NCBI GenBank assembly: GCA_902729315.2
Contig: LR746270.1
Location: 3,558,501 to 3,622,500 of the forward strand
DNA: 64,000 bases
Reading direction: 5' to 3'
Source: Spirodela intermedia
Lineage: Eukaryota; Streptophyta; Magnoliopsida; Alismatales; Araceae
The stretch's first letter is position 1, and the number at the start of each line of letters is the position of its first letter. Below the pieces are notes generated by a model. That model was not told where the DNA came from. It made no database searches and was given only the letters and a program-made list of their open reading frames with translations. Made by a program: the position numbers and the translations under genes. Positions 23,853 to 34,260 of this stretch are shown one piece after another.

Positions 23853-25240
23853 GAATTGGAGATCTTCTTCCTCCCTCCGTAGAATAGAATTAGAATTCTC
23901 GCTCTTCTTCTCCGTGAAGAAGGAGGCTAACTTTAGTTCAACTGCGATGCCTGTATTCTCTCTCTCTAGGTCTAACTGGGTTGACTAGTTTGAAGGTCAG
24001 TCTGTCAATTTGATGCATCTACCAAAGTCAACTCTCTTTCGATGTTGGGTTGAATGATGTCAGAGGCTTAGGTTGCCAACCCGGCTCTTATCCGACTCTC
24101 TCACCGAGAGAGCGGTCGTGGTAGGCAGGCGGTAGGCGTCAGTGGGACATCCACTAGAGAGGATGGGGGGGAGCTGGAAATGCAAAAAATATAAATTATC
24201 ATAAAAACAGTATATTTATTACTTCTATCATGCAATTATAGAGAGGAGTGTGAGAAAGCATGCAATTATTTACCAAGAAAAAAAAAGAACAGAGTATTAT
24301 GACGTTAGGGATACCTTCTCATCTCGACCGTTGACCTCTAATCCGAGCTGCTCCGTCGTCGATCCAGTTGTCTGGCTTGAGTGGAAAAGTATAGATACAT
24401 CCTCCTGTAAATGCATGGTAGCAGATCGAACTCGGGAGGAATAAAAAAGAATCACTAGACAATGGGGGAGAGTAAGAGAGAGAGAGAGAGAATAGGTATT
24501 GTGGCAAGCACGAACAGTCAATGTTCTGTCAGTCCCCACCACGCAAATTCTCTCTCTCTATCTCTTCTTCTCTCCTCTTCTCCTTCTCGCACTTCCGCTG
24601 CGGCCTTCAGCTCTATTTCTTTGTCGTAGATCTGATCTCTTACCTCCACTGCCTCTGGTGCTGGACATCGTCTCCTGCGCCGCATCGCCTTCCGCCTTCC
24701 GCCGGAGGACTGCCGGTCGTTGTCGCTGGTCCAAGTCCTCAGTGAGCGGAGGGGAGCTCAACTTCGCCGGAGTTCCAGACGAAGCTGAGCTCGAGCATCT
24801 TTTTTTTCTTCTCTCTGGTTCGTCTCTCATCCCTCTCTCTCTCTGTCTATCTGCCTTCTTTTTTGTGTCAGCAAGAATGGCCAGATCTACTGTCCCTCCC
24901 TCTTTCTTCTCCGTTTTCGCTTCTCATTTTGCTCCCGTCGAAGCTTTTGGAGGCGTAATCGTTGGGTTTGACCTCCGAGGTTCGTGCCTCCCACGTTTCC
25001 TCCTGAAATAGGGCTCCGAGTTTCGTTTATTCTTTCCTGAAGAGATGATCTGCGCTTGCGATCGACGATAACTGTTAGTTTAGGGAAAAGAAAGATTCGA
25101 CTTCCTCTTTTATACCTGAGATTCCTGGTCCTCGGATTTCCCGTGTTTCATTTGTAAACACGATCGGAAATTTGAAGAACATGTGCAATCTCGATCAGTG
25201 TTTCAACCCTTCTGTTGAAATCCAGGGTAAAGGGGCAGAC
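23853..25240 (+). other. Spacer, then CT-rich 5' leader of the next gene
   Basis: About 23853-24480 is 3' UTR and intergenic DNA with a short GA run at 24474-24491. From about 24550 the plus strand is pyrimidine-rich and GC-rich, which fits the 5' UTR of the gene starting at 25241. An open frame at 24499-25011 is low-complexity Leu/Ser/Phe and I do not believe it is coding. A possible 3' splice site (GAAATCCAG) ends at 25225, so part of the leader may be an intron. Confidence 0.4.
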
Positions 25241-26962
25241 ATGATGAAGCAGTCGTTCGGCAGAAACCAGAGAAACGGAGGCTGGAGGGTGAAGCACGGG
25301 GTTCAGATACTCATCTTGATATCCGTCTGCGTCTGGTTGATGTACGAGGTGAAGCACACGCACGACAAGAGGAAGGCCCTGGAAGAGCGGAGCCTGGGGA
25401 TACCAGACAGATTGGAGACCAGACTAGATTTCCTGAAGCTGGGGAGGAAAGATCTGGACCAGGGCAGCCTGGAGATAGACAAGGACTTGAAGGACGAAGG
25501 GGAGGAAGAAGCCGAAGAGGAGGAGCACGCGCAGGAAGAAAGGAAAGGGCTGGTGGGAGACGATGATGTAGATGAGAGCGATCGAGAGGGCTCCGACGAG
25601 GACGGCCAAGATGAGAACGGAGAGTTGAAGAGTGGGGGGACATCAGGTACCCAGGAGCAGGAGGAAGACGAGGATTCTCAGGCAGCGCGAGAAAAAAATT
25701 ATGAAGCAGATGATGCTGCCAGCGCTGTCCGTAAGGATTCTCAGGAGATGGATGAGGGCAACGGAAATCCCGGCGAGAAGAATACGGAGGAGCAGGAGAG
25801 CGAAGAAATTGAGGAATCCGAGAATAACGAGACAGAAGATGCATCTGGAGATCCCTTAGAGGAAGAGCGGGAGAGCCTAGAAACTGAGGAATCTGAGAAC
25901 AATGAGAGAGAAGATGAATCTGGGGAAGCCTCAGAGGAGGAGCGGGAGAGCCTAGAAACTGGGGAATCTGAGAACGATGAGAAAGAAGATGAATCTGGGG
26001 AAGCCTCAGAGGAGGAGCGGGAGAGCCTAGAAACTGGGGAATCTGAGAACGATGAGAAAGAAGATGCATCTAGCGAAGCCTCAGAGGAGGAGCGGGAGAG
26101 CGTAGATACTGAGAAATCCGAGGACAATGAGGGAGAGGATGCATCTGGGGACGCCTCAGAGGAGAAGCGGGGGAGCATAGATACTGAGAAATCCGAGGAC
26201 AATGAGGGAGAGGACGCATCTGGGGACGCCTCAGAGGAAGATAAACAGCGTGATGCTTCTCCAGATGGGGAGATCCAGCAAGTTACCGAAGAAAGGGGAT
26301 CTGATAATGGAACTCTCCATCTTTCGAAGACCTTGGTCGAGAATGGCAACACAACGGCATCTGATCCAATGGATTCGGTAGAGGAAGAGAGGAATTCCAC
26401 TGTCACTGTCTCTGATGGGGGAGACGATGCTGAAGTCACCGGAGAATCCCTTCCTGGCGATTCGACATCCAATTCCACAAATCTCACGGAACAGCAGAAC
26501 ATCAACGCAATCGCATCCAGTCCCGGAGATCAGATCGACGTCGGGCAGAAGAGCCAGTCGAACTTAATCCTCTCCGACGAGCAAAGAGAAGCGCAGAATG
26601 CGACCTCGGCGGACGATTCTTCCCCTGAGAGCGAAGTCAGCACCGAGAATATCACGAAGGAGACGGCGAACTCCACCGAAGGAGATTCTGGATCGGAGAT
26701 CGTTTCTACGTTGCAGGCAGGGAACTCGAGCGGCACCGGCGGCGGGGACGGATTTTCGACCTCCTCCGAGGAAGGCGGCAAAGCTGACGACGACGACACC
26801 GGAGGAGAATCCTCCGGTGACTCCTCCGGCGACTCCTCCGGCGACTCCTCCAGCGACGGCTCTTCCATTGTTGACGTAGAACGAGAGACTCTGGCCGAGC
26901 TTACCGCTCTCCCCGATCTCCAGGTGGAGGCGAAGAGCTTGGAAGAAATAGCCGCCGAGTGA
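25241..26962 (+). CDS. Acidic repeat protein with one N-terminal membrane anchor, function unknown
   Basis: One exon, about 573 residues from ATG 25241. The start MMKQSFGRNQRNGGWRVKHG then VQILILISVCVWLMYEVKH resembles the conserved basic-plus-anchor N-terminus of an uncharacterised plant family; an in-frame upstream ATG at 25181 would add 20 residues if 25181-25240 is exonic. The anchor covers about 20-37 with basic residues on its N-terminal side, favouring a type II topology with the long acidic tail in the lumen or outside. The tail is rich in Glu, Asp and Ser; residues about 185-335 are a tandem repeat of 25 residues. The C-terminal half holds at least eight N-X-S/T sequons (NGT, NTT, NST, NLT, NAT, NIT, NST, NSS), which fits glycosylation in the secretory pathway. 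That location is inference. Confidence 0.75.
   Translation: MMKQSFGRNQRNGGWRVKHGVQILILISVCVWLMYEVKHTHDKRKALEERSLGIPDRLETRLDFLKLGRKDLDQGSLEIDKDLKDEGEEEAEEEEHAQEERKGLVGDDDVDESDREGSDEDGQDENGELKSGGTSGTQEQEEDEDSQAAREKNYEADDAASAVRKDSQEMDEGNGNPGEKNTEEQESEEIEESENNETEDASGDPLEEERESLETEESENNEREDESGEASEEERESLETGESENDEKEDESGEASEEERESLETGESENDEKEDASSEASEEERESVDTEKSEDNEGEDASGDASEEKRGSIDTEKSEDNEGEDASGDASEEDKQRDASPDGEIQQVTEERGSDNGTLHLSKTLVENGNTTASDPMDSVEEERNSTVTVSDGGDDAEVTGESLPGDSTSNSTNLTEQQNINAIASSPGDQIDVGQKSQSNLILSDEQREAQNATSADDSSPESEVSTENITKETANSTEGDSGSEIVSTLQAGNSSGTGGGDGFSTSSEEGGKADDDDTGGESSGDSSGDSSGDSSSDGSSIVDVERETLAELTALPDLQVEAKSLEEIAAE
25794..26245 (+). repeat. 75-bp (25-residue) tandem repeat inside the acidic protein gene
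   Basis: About six units with consensus EEERESLETGESENDEKE plus DESGEAS. GAGCGGGAGAGCCTAG recurs 75 bases apart near 25865, 25940 and 26015. Central units are near-identical; the flanking units are diverged, as in arrays expanded from the middle. Confidence 0.9.
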
Positions 26963-27269
26963 CCGCCCCCGCCAAAAAAGAGGCGAAGCGCCGACCAAGA
27001 AGCTTTTATTTCAGGGGTACATATGTAATATCACATACTCAAATTTCATTTCCAATAAATCCAAGTCGTCCCGCTCGAACCGGCCCGGCGAGTCCCAGCG
27101 CGTTGACTCATGAAACCGTGAAGAACTCGTAAGTCAACAGTCAACGACAAGCAGTTAATGGGGAAAATTACGAAGTCTGTCCAGACTAAATGAAATTTGA
27201 CCTTAGTCAACCACTCAAAGAGGGATCGCGATCAATAATAAATATAACAAAAAGGAATTAATGGAAGCT
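26963..27269. other. Convergent 3' regions of the acidic protein gene (+) and ERG28 (-)
   Basis: About 300 bases between two stop codons. AATAAA-like words at 27054-27059 (plus strand) are compatible with polyadenylation. GGTCAA/GTCAAC words recur. No gene is visible. Confidence 0.5.
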
Positions 27270-29250
27270 TCAATCTTTCTTGGAGGCTGTGGGCGGAGAC
27301 ATGTGAGCTTCCCACTGGAGCAGCATCCATATGATTGATGTTCCTGAACAGAATCAGAAGAGGTTACGTCAATAAAATGAACAAAACCTTCAACCCAGAA
27401 GGTCAATCTATACCGTCCGGTGACAGAGACCCTGTCCTTGACTAGCATCAAACAAAGCATTCAATGGAGGTTGACTTTTATTGATCATCTGGGGACACTA
27501 TCTGTCAAGAGATTAATGATCCCCACAGGGCGCACTACCAAGTGGACCTCGCCATCAAATTGTGATGGGCAATGAGATGAACCTCAACAGAGGGGTTTCT
27601 GCACATCCGAGCAAAAACCCTGTTGACTTTTGCAGCAAAGTCTATTGCAACTATTACCCACTATTTAACTCGACGTCCAAATATGAAACATGGAAGGTTT
27701 TGACTTTGTGACATTAAGCTCCTCAACCATATGATATCTATTTCGATTCCTCCAAGGGTATGTCTGAAGATCATATAACATGTACAGACCATGGAAAAAG
27801 AAGGCGTGCCTTAAATTCTCTGATATTTTTTAATGAATTATTAGACCATCCAGCTCAAGATTTGTTGGGAATAATCAGCAAGCCCATTTTTATAATTACA
27901 GTTTGTAATAATCATTACGGGACTATTCTCAAGACTGAAGGAAGGAATGGTGTGATCCCCCAGAAAGAGGTGTCGAGACCATGGAATATATATATATATA
28001 TATATTCTGAGAGGATTATCGGAACATACAAGTCAAAAAGAGTAACCAGTTCATGAGAAAGAAATTAATTCTTATAGTAATTAATACGCGTGGCCATATG
28101 CTCTCTGAATTTTTTTCTTATTATATAACTGTTTGAACATCGAACCGATGCAGAATCAATACTATAGTAATTCTTATTTTTTTCTTGTAGTAATTCATAT
28201 ATACAGGCATTCAAACGGATTTATATCGATCGAGGGAAAGAACGGCATGGAAATTAATCATGAAACAATTCAAGCTATGGCAGGAATGTTCTTGCCGAGT
28301 ACCTGCAAAGAACCCGACGGTGGTCAGATTGGCGACGGCCATCGTGTGGTAGATCAGATACTCGGTCAGAAAATGTCCCAAGGCGTAGATGAAGGAGAGG
28401 AGGGTCGCAATGTAGAGGGGCTTGTTCTCAAGGTTGAATGCACAAAGAAAACACAGTGTGCATGTTAGGAGCGTCCACACTCCAAATGTCCTGCCGTGAA
28501 CATCCGTCACTGCAAAAAGGGAGAAACAGGTTTCCCGGTGGACTTATAATGAGAAGAACGAGAGATTCTAAGAACAATCACTTCAAATTTAGCAGAGAAA
28601 TCATGTCCGACCGGCGGAAATGTATCGTCACAATTTTATCATTGATTCATCGGCTTGATGTTTAAAATAGGTGGTTACCACCCTTGTCAGATCCAAGATG
28701 TGAGAAATAGATGATTTCTGCTCGATGAGGCAAGATCTCGTCTGAAATCTGCTATCGTGGCGTGCCATCGCCAGATTCATTACCATGCTAGATCGATTCA
28801 GTGAAGTCTCTGCTCGCCGCTTGTTCTCATCTGAAAACTGGTAACATGAAATAGAACTGCACGGATGCCCTAACAACTACCAACTGCCGAGATCGGCATC
28901 TTCTTCTGACATCTTCTTTAAATGGATATACCTGAGGGATTTCAGATCATCGGCCAGTTGGAGCAAACCGGTTCCCCACTTCTACTTCTTCATTCGCTAA
29001 AACGCAGGCAGGAAGATGTCCAGACGATTCAAATCAACAGGGAGTAAGAATCCCCCAAGTGGCCGGAAAGACTCTTCCATCAATTACATCAAGGATATCC
29101 TATTTGCGTTGGAGAAGACGGCGAGAGAGAGAGCTCACTATTGGCGTTGGAGAAGACGGCGAGACGCAGCGCCCAGATGTCGAAGAAGCCAAACCAGACG
29201 GCGGCAAGGCGGAGAGAACCCACCAGCATTAGCCACCGCCCCAACGCCTT

Positions 29251-29253
<3 letters not shown>
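27270..29253 (-). CDS. ERG28: ERG28, sterol C4-demethylation scaffold protein
   Basis: Three exons on the minus strand (29139-29253, 28303-28509, 27270-27343) join to 131 residues, the usual family length. ERG28 is an ER membrane protein that tethers the sterol C4-demethylase enzymes. Seen: KALGRWLMLVGSLRLAAVWF, FDIWALRLAVFSNANMTDVH, GRTFGVWTLLTCTLCFLCAF, LSFIYALGHFLTEYLIYHTM and the end TSIIWMLLQWEAHMSPPTAS; four hydrophobic segments are apparent. Donors AATA|GTGAGC and GCAG|GTACTC and acceptors TTTTGCAG and TGTTCAG keep phase. The first donor lies in a duplicated 39-base segment. Intron 2, about 960 bases, holds a (TA)n at about 27986-28004. Confidence 0.94.
27986..28004. repeat. (TA)n microsatellite in ERG28 intron 2
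   Basis: Short uninterrupted TA run. Confidence 0.85.
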
Positions 29254-29286
<33 letters not shown>

Positions 29287-29445
29287 GCAAAGCGAGCTTC
29301 CATAGATTAAATCGTAGGAAGAAGGGTTATAGTGGGTGTTCATGGGCTCCGGATTTATAATGGGCTGAGCCGCCACATCACTACCCTCTCTCAATGTAGG
29401 CCCAGCCCATATTCTATTAAAAAATATCCACTGAGGTTCAATCCG

Positions 29446-29479
<34 letters not shown>

Positions 29480-30042
29480 GCATCTTGATATTCTCCGCGC
29501 CCTTGCTTCGTCAACGCGTGTTGTCACCTCGGGAATGGAGTACACCGGACACGATGAATATCACTGGAAGGAGAGAGAGGCGGCTTCATATTTACGAGGA
29601 GGTCTTTATTTATTTGAAGTACTGCATTAAAACCCTGCAAGTCACGCAGAAGGAAAGCGTTGACAACACTCGACAACTATGTCGTATTTATTCTAAAAAA
29701 GGTTAAAAATGAATATCTGCAGTTTCTAGGACTAATAAGAAATAGCTGTTGTTACCATCATCTCCGTGTAGAGCGAGGTCGTATTCGGGGGCGGAGGACT
29801 GGTTTCGTGCCCGCGAAGCTCGTGCCTCCCCCGGTTCCATCTCCTCCCCCTCCCCATATCCTGGCTATTTCTTCCATTTCCCATCCTCTGATCTCGTCCT
29901 CCCCGTGATCCCTCCATTGATCCGCTACCTTGATTGCTGCTGCTGCTGCTGTTGCCCGTTTGGTCTCTATTAGTTGTGTTGTCTGGGGGAGTGAATTGGT
30001 TCTTCGGATTTCGAGATCTCTCTTCAGACGTGTCTGAAGGCC
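29254..30042. promoter_or_regulatory. Shared divergent promoter of ERG28 (-) and the E2 gene (+)
   Basis: The two start codons face away from each other 790 bases apart, so this stretch must hold both promoters. CT repeat at 29255-29282 forms the ERG28 leader; a GA repeat lies at 29446-29480. Two TGGGCT/GGCCCAGCCCA site II-like motifs sit at about 29360-29366 and 29399-29410. The last 250 bases before 30043 are CT-rich, as in a 5' UTR, with a short (TGC)n near 29937-29951. Confidence 0.6.
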
Positions 30043-31501
30043 ATGGCGTCATCAGCGCAGCTCCGTCTCATGTCCGATCTCAAGGCTATCCGGAACGAGG
30101 CGCCTGAGGTAGGATTCCTCCGATCGGTTTTCTGTTTCCTTCGTGAGTCGGTGTCGGCGGATCTGGTTCGATGTGTTCGATTTTGCGGGTGGAGTGTTGA
30201 TCCGGATGTGATATTGTGGTGTGGTGGAGGCAGGGATGCAGCGCGAGTCCCATGTCGGATGAGAATTTGTTCGTGTGGAGCGCCACCATCTTCGGCCCCG
30301 ATGAGACCCCCTGGGAAGGTGATGGAATTTCCGCTTCACCGGAATTCAATCAATGCCTCATGATATCTAATTTTTAGTACCATCTTCATCATTACATCAA
30401 TTATTTTCTGAAATTTAGGTGGTGTTTTTGGTCTGCGACTGACGTTCGGGGATAACTACCCGGAGAAACCTCCTCGCGTCCGCTTCACTTCCGAGATGTT
30501 CCACCCTAATGGTACCTGCAAAATCTCTCTCTCTCTCTCCCCTCTCTTGCGTGCAGTAATATGATTCACATTCTTTTGATAATACGATATCCAAGCTCTT
30601 CCAAAACGGAAGGGAGTTTCATATCTCGAGATTCGAGCTGTGAATACGCCTGTCGGTCAACCATCAGACATTAGTTTTTTTTCAAAAAACATGTCAACAC
30701 CTGTCGAGCTTTTCTTTCTACTGCGGCTCGAGAAGTGTTGAAAAATGCACGTTGTGCTGCTGGACGAGGATTTCCCCATGCATTCTTTCCTCTGGGCCAT
30801 CGTTGACCTTCCTTCGTTTTGTATATATATTCCAATTATTTTTTTTAAATTTTCCCTCTACGTCTGTATTACTTTACTGGGTAATCACCGCGATGCCTAT
30901 TTTCCTTATTATAAAAATGTAAATAATTTCTTCCTTTTAGAAGATATTGCATCAGATTGATAGCCATGATTTTCTTGAGGGATTGGGGTTATGTGATCAT
31001 GCCGGCCGCCTTCCTTCTTGTAGCCATGTCACATCTGATTAGATTATTATTACCTAATTAAGTCCTGTTTTAATGGGTATGCAGTCTTCAATGATGGAAC
31101 TCTGTGCATGGACATCATCCAGGATGCTTGGTCCCCCTGTCACAATGTCTGTACGATCTTGACCTCAATCCAGGTCTGGTTCATGTTTCTCGCTTCTCTC
31201 TTCAAGCTCCATATAAATGGTCCTCTTTTCTCCTCTCCGGCATCTGATCAAACGCCTGAATCTCTTGCAGTCGCTCCTCACCGACCCAAATCCGGCAAGT
31301 CCTGCGAATCCTGAAGCAGCCCACCTCTTCCAACATGACACCCAGGCCTACAACAGGTCCCCTCTCCTGGTCTCTTCATCTTCTTCCTCTGGTTCTCTCA
31401 AACCCTAACTTCCTCATCCGTTCCCCTCCTTCTTCCCTCCTTTTTTCTTCTTTTCGGTTTGCAGGAGAGTGCGGCGCTGTGCTCGAAGATCGATTGAATA
31501 A
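30043..31501 (+). CDS. RAD6-class ubiquitin-conjugating enzyme E2, divergent paralog
   Basis: Six exons (30043-30108, 30234-30318, 30419-30511, 31085-31173, 31271-31356, 31465-31501) give 151 residues, against 152 for plant RAD6-type UBC1-3. The UBC fold is complete: [29 protein letters not shown], the HPN motif in MFHPN, the active-site Cys about residue 89 in [15 protein letters not shown], and the helix [23 protein letters not shown]6 enzymes monoubiquitinate histone H2B and PCNA. This copy departs from the strongly conserved family: N-terminus [28 protein letters not shown] where the family has ADGSICLD, and an arginine-rich tail [12 protein letters not shown]. It keeps the catalytic residues, so it is probably active; its substrates are unknown. 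Confidence 0.9.
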
Positions 31502-32011
31502 TGGCTGACCCTCAGGATCTCCAATCGTATCCTGGTCAACCCAAGAATCTGGCTTCGGTTCCATCTATTATTTTTATCAATTATTTTTATCTTGTGATCA
31601 GTATGTGTATGATCAGACTGTAGATCTCGTGATTCTGCACTGGGTCTAGCTGATCCGACGTCCGGCCAATCCAAGTCCACGGCATCTGAAGGTGTAAGGT
31701 TTCCGCGAAAGTATTAACAGATTTTATTTATACATTTATCGAGTAAATTAATTTCAGATATTTATCGTATACTGAGTTCGTGGATCGGCCGATTCCGCCG
31801 ACCCGCCACGGCTCGCCCGGGAATGGCATCGTGTAAAATAAATATTTTGCGTTATACCCAAAATATGTGGGCATTGGCATTAATAGCCTTATATATATCA
31901 GTATTTGAGAGATAGCCCTAGTACGAGTGATTGACGGAGGTTGTACTAGGAGAGCGAGAGAGAGAGAGACAGAGAAAGATCTATATATATATAGCGAGAG
32001 AGAGAGAGAGA

Positions 32012-32049
<38 letters not shown>

Positions 32050-32966
32050 AAGAGAGCGAGAGAGAGAGTCTTCCTCAATCCGAGGACGCTCGTCCGCTGT
32101 TTACGCGACCGACGAAGTCTGTGCGATCGACATATCTAGGATGTCGTCTTCAAGTTTCCAATGATCTATCTCTTTCTCTGTCTCTCCTTCTCTCTCACTC
32201 TCTGTGGTAACACGATTAGTATCTTGAGTTGACAATTTTTCTCTAAATGCGATTTTATTTTTTCTTAATCAGCGTAAAAATGAACTCATCATCGTGATGT
32301 TAGTTGAATACGCGATATTTAATGATTGTTGACTGGTGTTATTATAATAATATATACTGATTCAGGCCTTCACTGTTAGAGATGATCGTGTGTCTTTTTA
32401 GATAGGGATTAGGTCTGAGCGCTGTTCTTAGTTTGATCTACGGATTATTGTAGCTTCCCCTTCTTAATTTGGCCTCATGCTCAGTCTTGATCATTCTTCC
32501 TCGTTACTTCAACTACCCGCGGTGAATTGCCGAGGAAATCTAATGTCGTCGGCCGACGTCATCGTCTTCAGCTGCTCATGGTTCTCCCAACATAGATGAT
32601 GGCGATCTGCTCATTCCACGTTCCACATCGAAGGGATCGCGGAACCGAGGTTAGAGTCGGCAGAAGCTCCCCCATTCGAGCAAGGGGGACAGGGAATCTG
32701 GAGTAGCTGGGCGACCGGAAATCTTCCATCGCGGTCCAAGAATATGATATCGCCGAGAATCTCCGGCTCGGTGGATTTCTCCCACCTCAAACGAGTTTTT
32801 CTTTTCTCTTCTCTGTTGTTATAAATATGGCAGAGCAGAGGCGAATACGGTCGCCTGGCGTATGAATATTTCAATCCAAGGATCAGACATTTTGTTTGAA
32901 TTGTCGCCGGAGATTCGTTTGTGTATCGGTTGGTTAAAGTCGGCAAGATTGGGAATTCTCAGAGAA
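31502..32966 (+). promoter_or_regulatory. Spacer and likely upstream/5' region of the xylanase gene
   Basis: Holds the E2 gene 3' UTR, then a (TA)n-(GA)n tract (31983-32070) and a GC-richer stretch from 32500. An ATG at about 32597 (MMAICSFHVPHRRDRGTE) ends at a donor-like CCGAG|GTTAGA in phase with the later leader exon at 33130, but nothing confirms it. No recognisable protein domain lies here. Confidence 0.35.
31993..32070. repeat. (GA)n microsatellite preceded by (TA)n
   Basis: Long, slightly interrupted GA tract after TATATATATA at 31983-31992. Such GA tracts upstream of plant genes can bind BPC/GAGA-type factors; here only the tract itself is seen. Confidence 0.9.
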
Positions 32967-33190
32967 AGTTTTCGGCCCCATGTCTCAGAAGAGGACGGAA
33001 GAGCTCGAGAGCAGACGACCGAACAGATCAGAGCGAGGTGAGCCACCTACCAGAGTACGGTCATTGTTCTTGTCGCCTGGGTGGTAACCTTAGCCAAGGT
33101 ATTCCCGCCGTCTGATTTTCTGGTTGCAGGAGATTCTTGGTAACAAATCGAGCACTGGTGCAACTGAGGGTAACTTTCATCCGAAGGTAC
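32967..33190 (+). other. Probable leader exons of the xylanase gene
   Basis: A donor GCGAG|GTGAGC lies near 33039 and an acceptor GGTTGCAG ends near 33129, followed by GAGATTCTTGG... up to a donor CCGAAG|GTACGG near 33185. In the frame EILGNKSSTGATEGNFHPK this piece is in phase with the exon starting at 34261, so it may be coding, but no upstream ATG joins it in frame without further exons. A short open frame beginning at 32980 (MSQKRTEELESRRPNRSER) would become a 22-codon upstream ORF after splicing. This second piece is the part resembled at 52948-53170. Confidence 0.4.
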
Positions 33191-34260
33191 GGTGGGTTTC
33201 AATTTTTCTACTCCCGGAGGAGAGAAAGCTCCCAGGAAAGAGCATTTCAGTCTGAGAGTTCAGGGGGTCTATGTACATATTATTATGACTACTGGACACT
33301 TGTAGGCAATATCATTTTGAACAATTAGAAACGGGCGAGGAAAATTGAGTTTTTCGAGCATAAGTTAATGTAGGAAAATGCTGGATTCAAGGTCTTCAGG
33401 ATTATGCATTGGGTGTTGGTGAAAGGAAAGGATTTGGTCCAAGGAGAATGAGATCAGTGGAAGTTTCGAGTGCTGATCAATGCCGTTCTTATTGATTTCA
33501 GAGGGAGCGTCTGTTTTTGTTTTGCTTTAATCTTCGCAGTCTATCAGTTTCTTGAGTACTTCAAACCTTTTTCTCTCGATTTCCTTTAACTCATCTTTCA
33601 ACTTAATCTCGTTTCGGATAGAAATACCCTCTATTAGGTGATTGAATGTTGAAGGGGCGAGTGGGCATGTGTAGGGCTAGTTAATGTAGAATGAATACGG
33701 CAAGTCTAATAATAGCTTCGACGCATGTGTAAAAACAAATTGTGTTCCTTGTTTTCTTTTACTCTTGAATGTTCCGGTGACTTGCTTCTTGATTCTCGAG
33801 TGTCTCATACAGAATAATTTATCCAGATTACTATTGTCCTTAGATAAGAGATGTTAGAGGAGAACAGTTCTGATGGAGCATATACATTTCTGTTAATTTC
33901 TCCATTTATGTTCCCAATGAGATAAAATAGAATCAACTACTATGCCCCATATACATTTTGGAAACCATCCCAAAGGGAAAATATTCGAGTTGATTGCTTT
34001 TCTCCTTGCACATTTCTAGATTTCCTTCTTTTGTAGAGGCTACTCTGCCACATCCACATTTGGCCTTTACAACCACAAATGAGCGTTATGACTCGTTTGC
34101 AGTTTCTCTAAAGAACAGCCTTTTGTATCTAGTTTTGTATCTAAAGAACAACCGTGATGAGCGTTATATACATTTTGCCCTTGTTGTTAGATAGCCCATC
34201 TTGTATCATCTCATGTGATCCACGATTCATACCTTTTTCGCTTATAACGTTTCTTGACAG

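Noticed and set aside
24499-25011. Plus-strand 170-codon open frame
   Set aside because: Low-complexity Leu/Ser/Phe from a CT-rich leader; no domain and no conserved start.
25311-26505. Two long minus-strand open frames (about 250 codons each)
   Set aside because: They are antisense reflections of the acidic 75-bp repeat; Ser/Pro-rich repetition follows from the plus-strand Glu/Ser codons.
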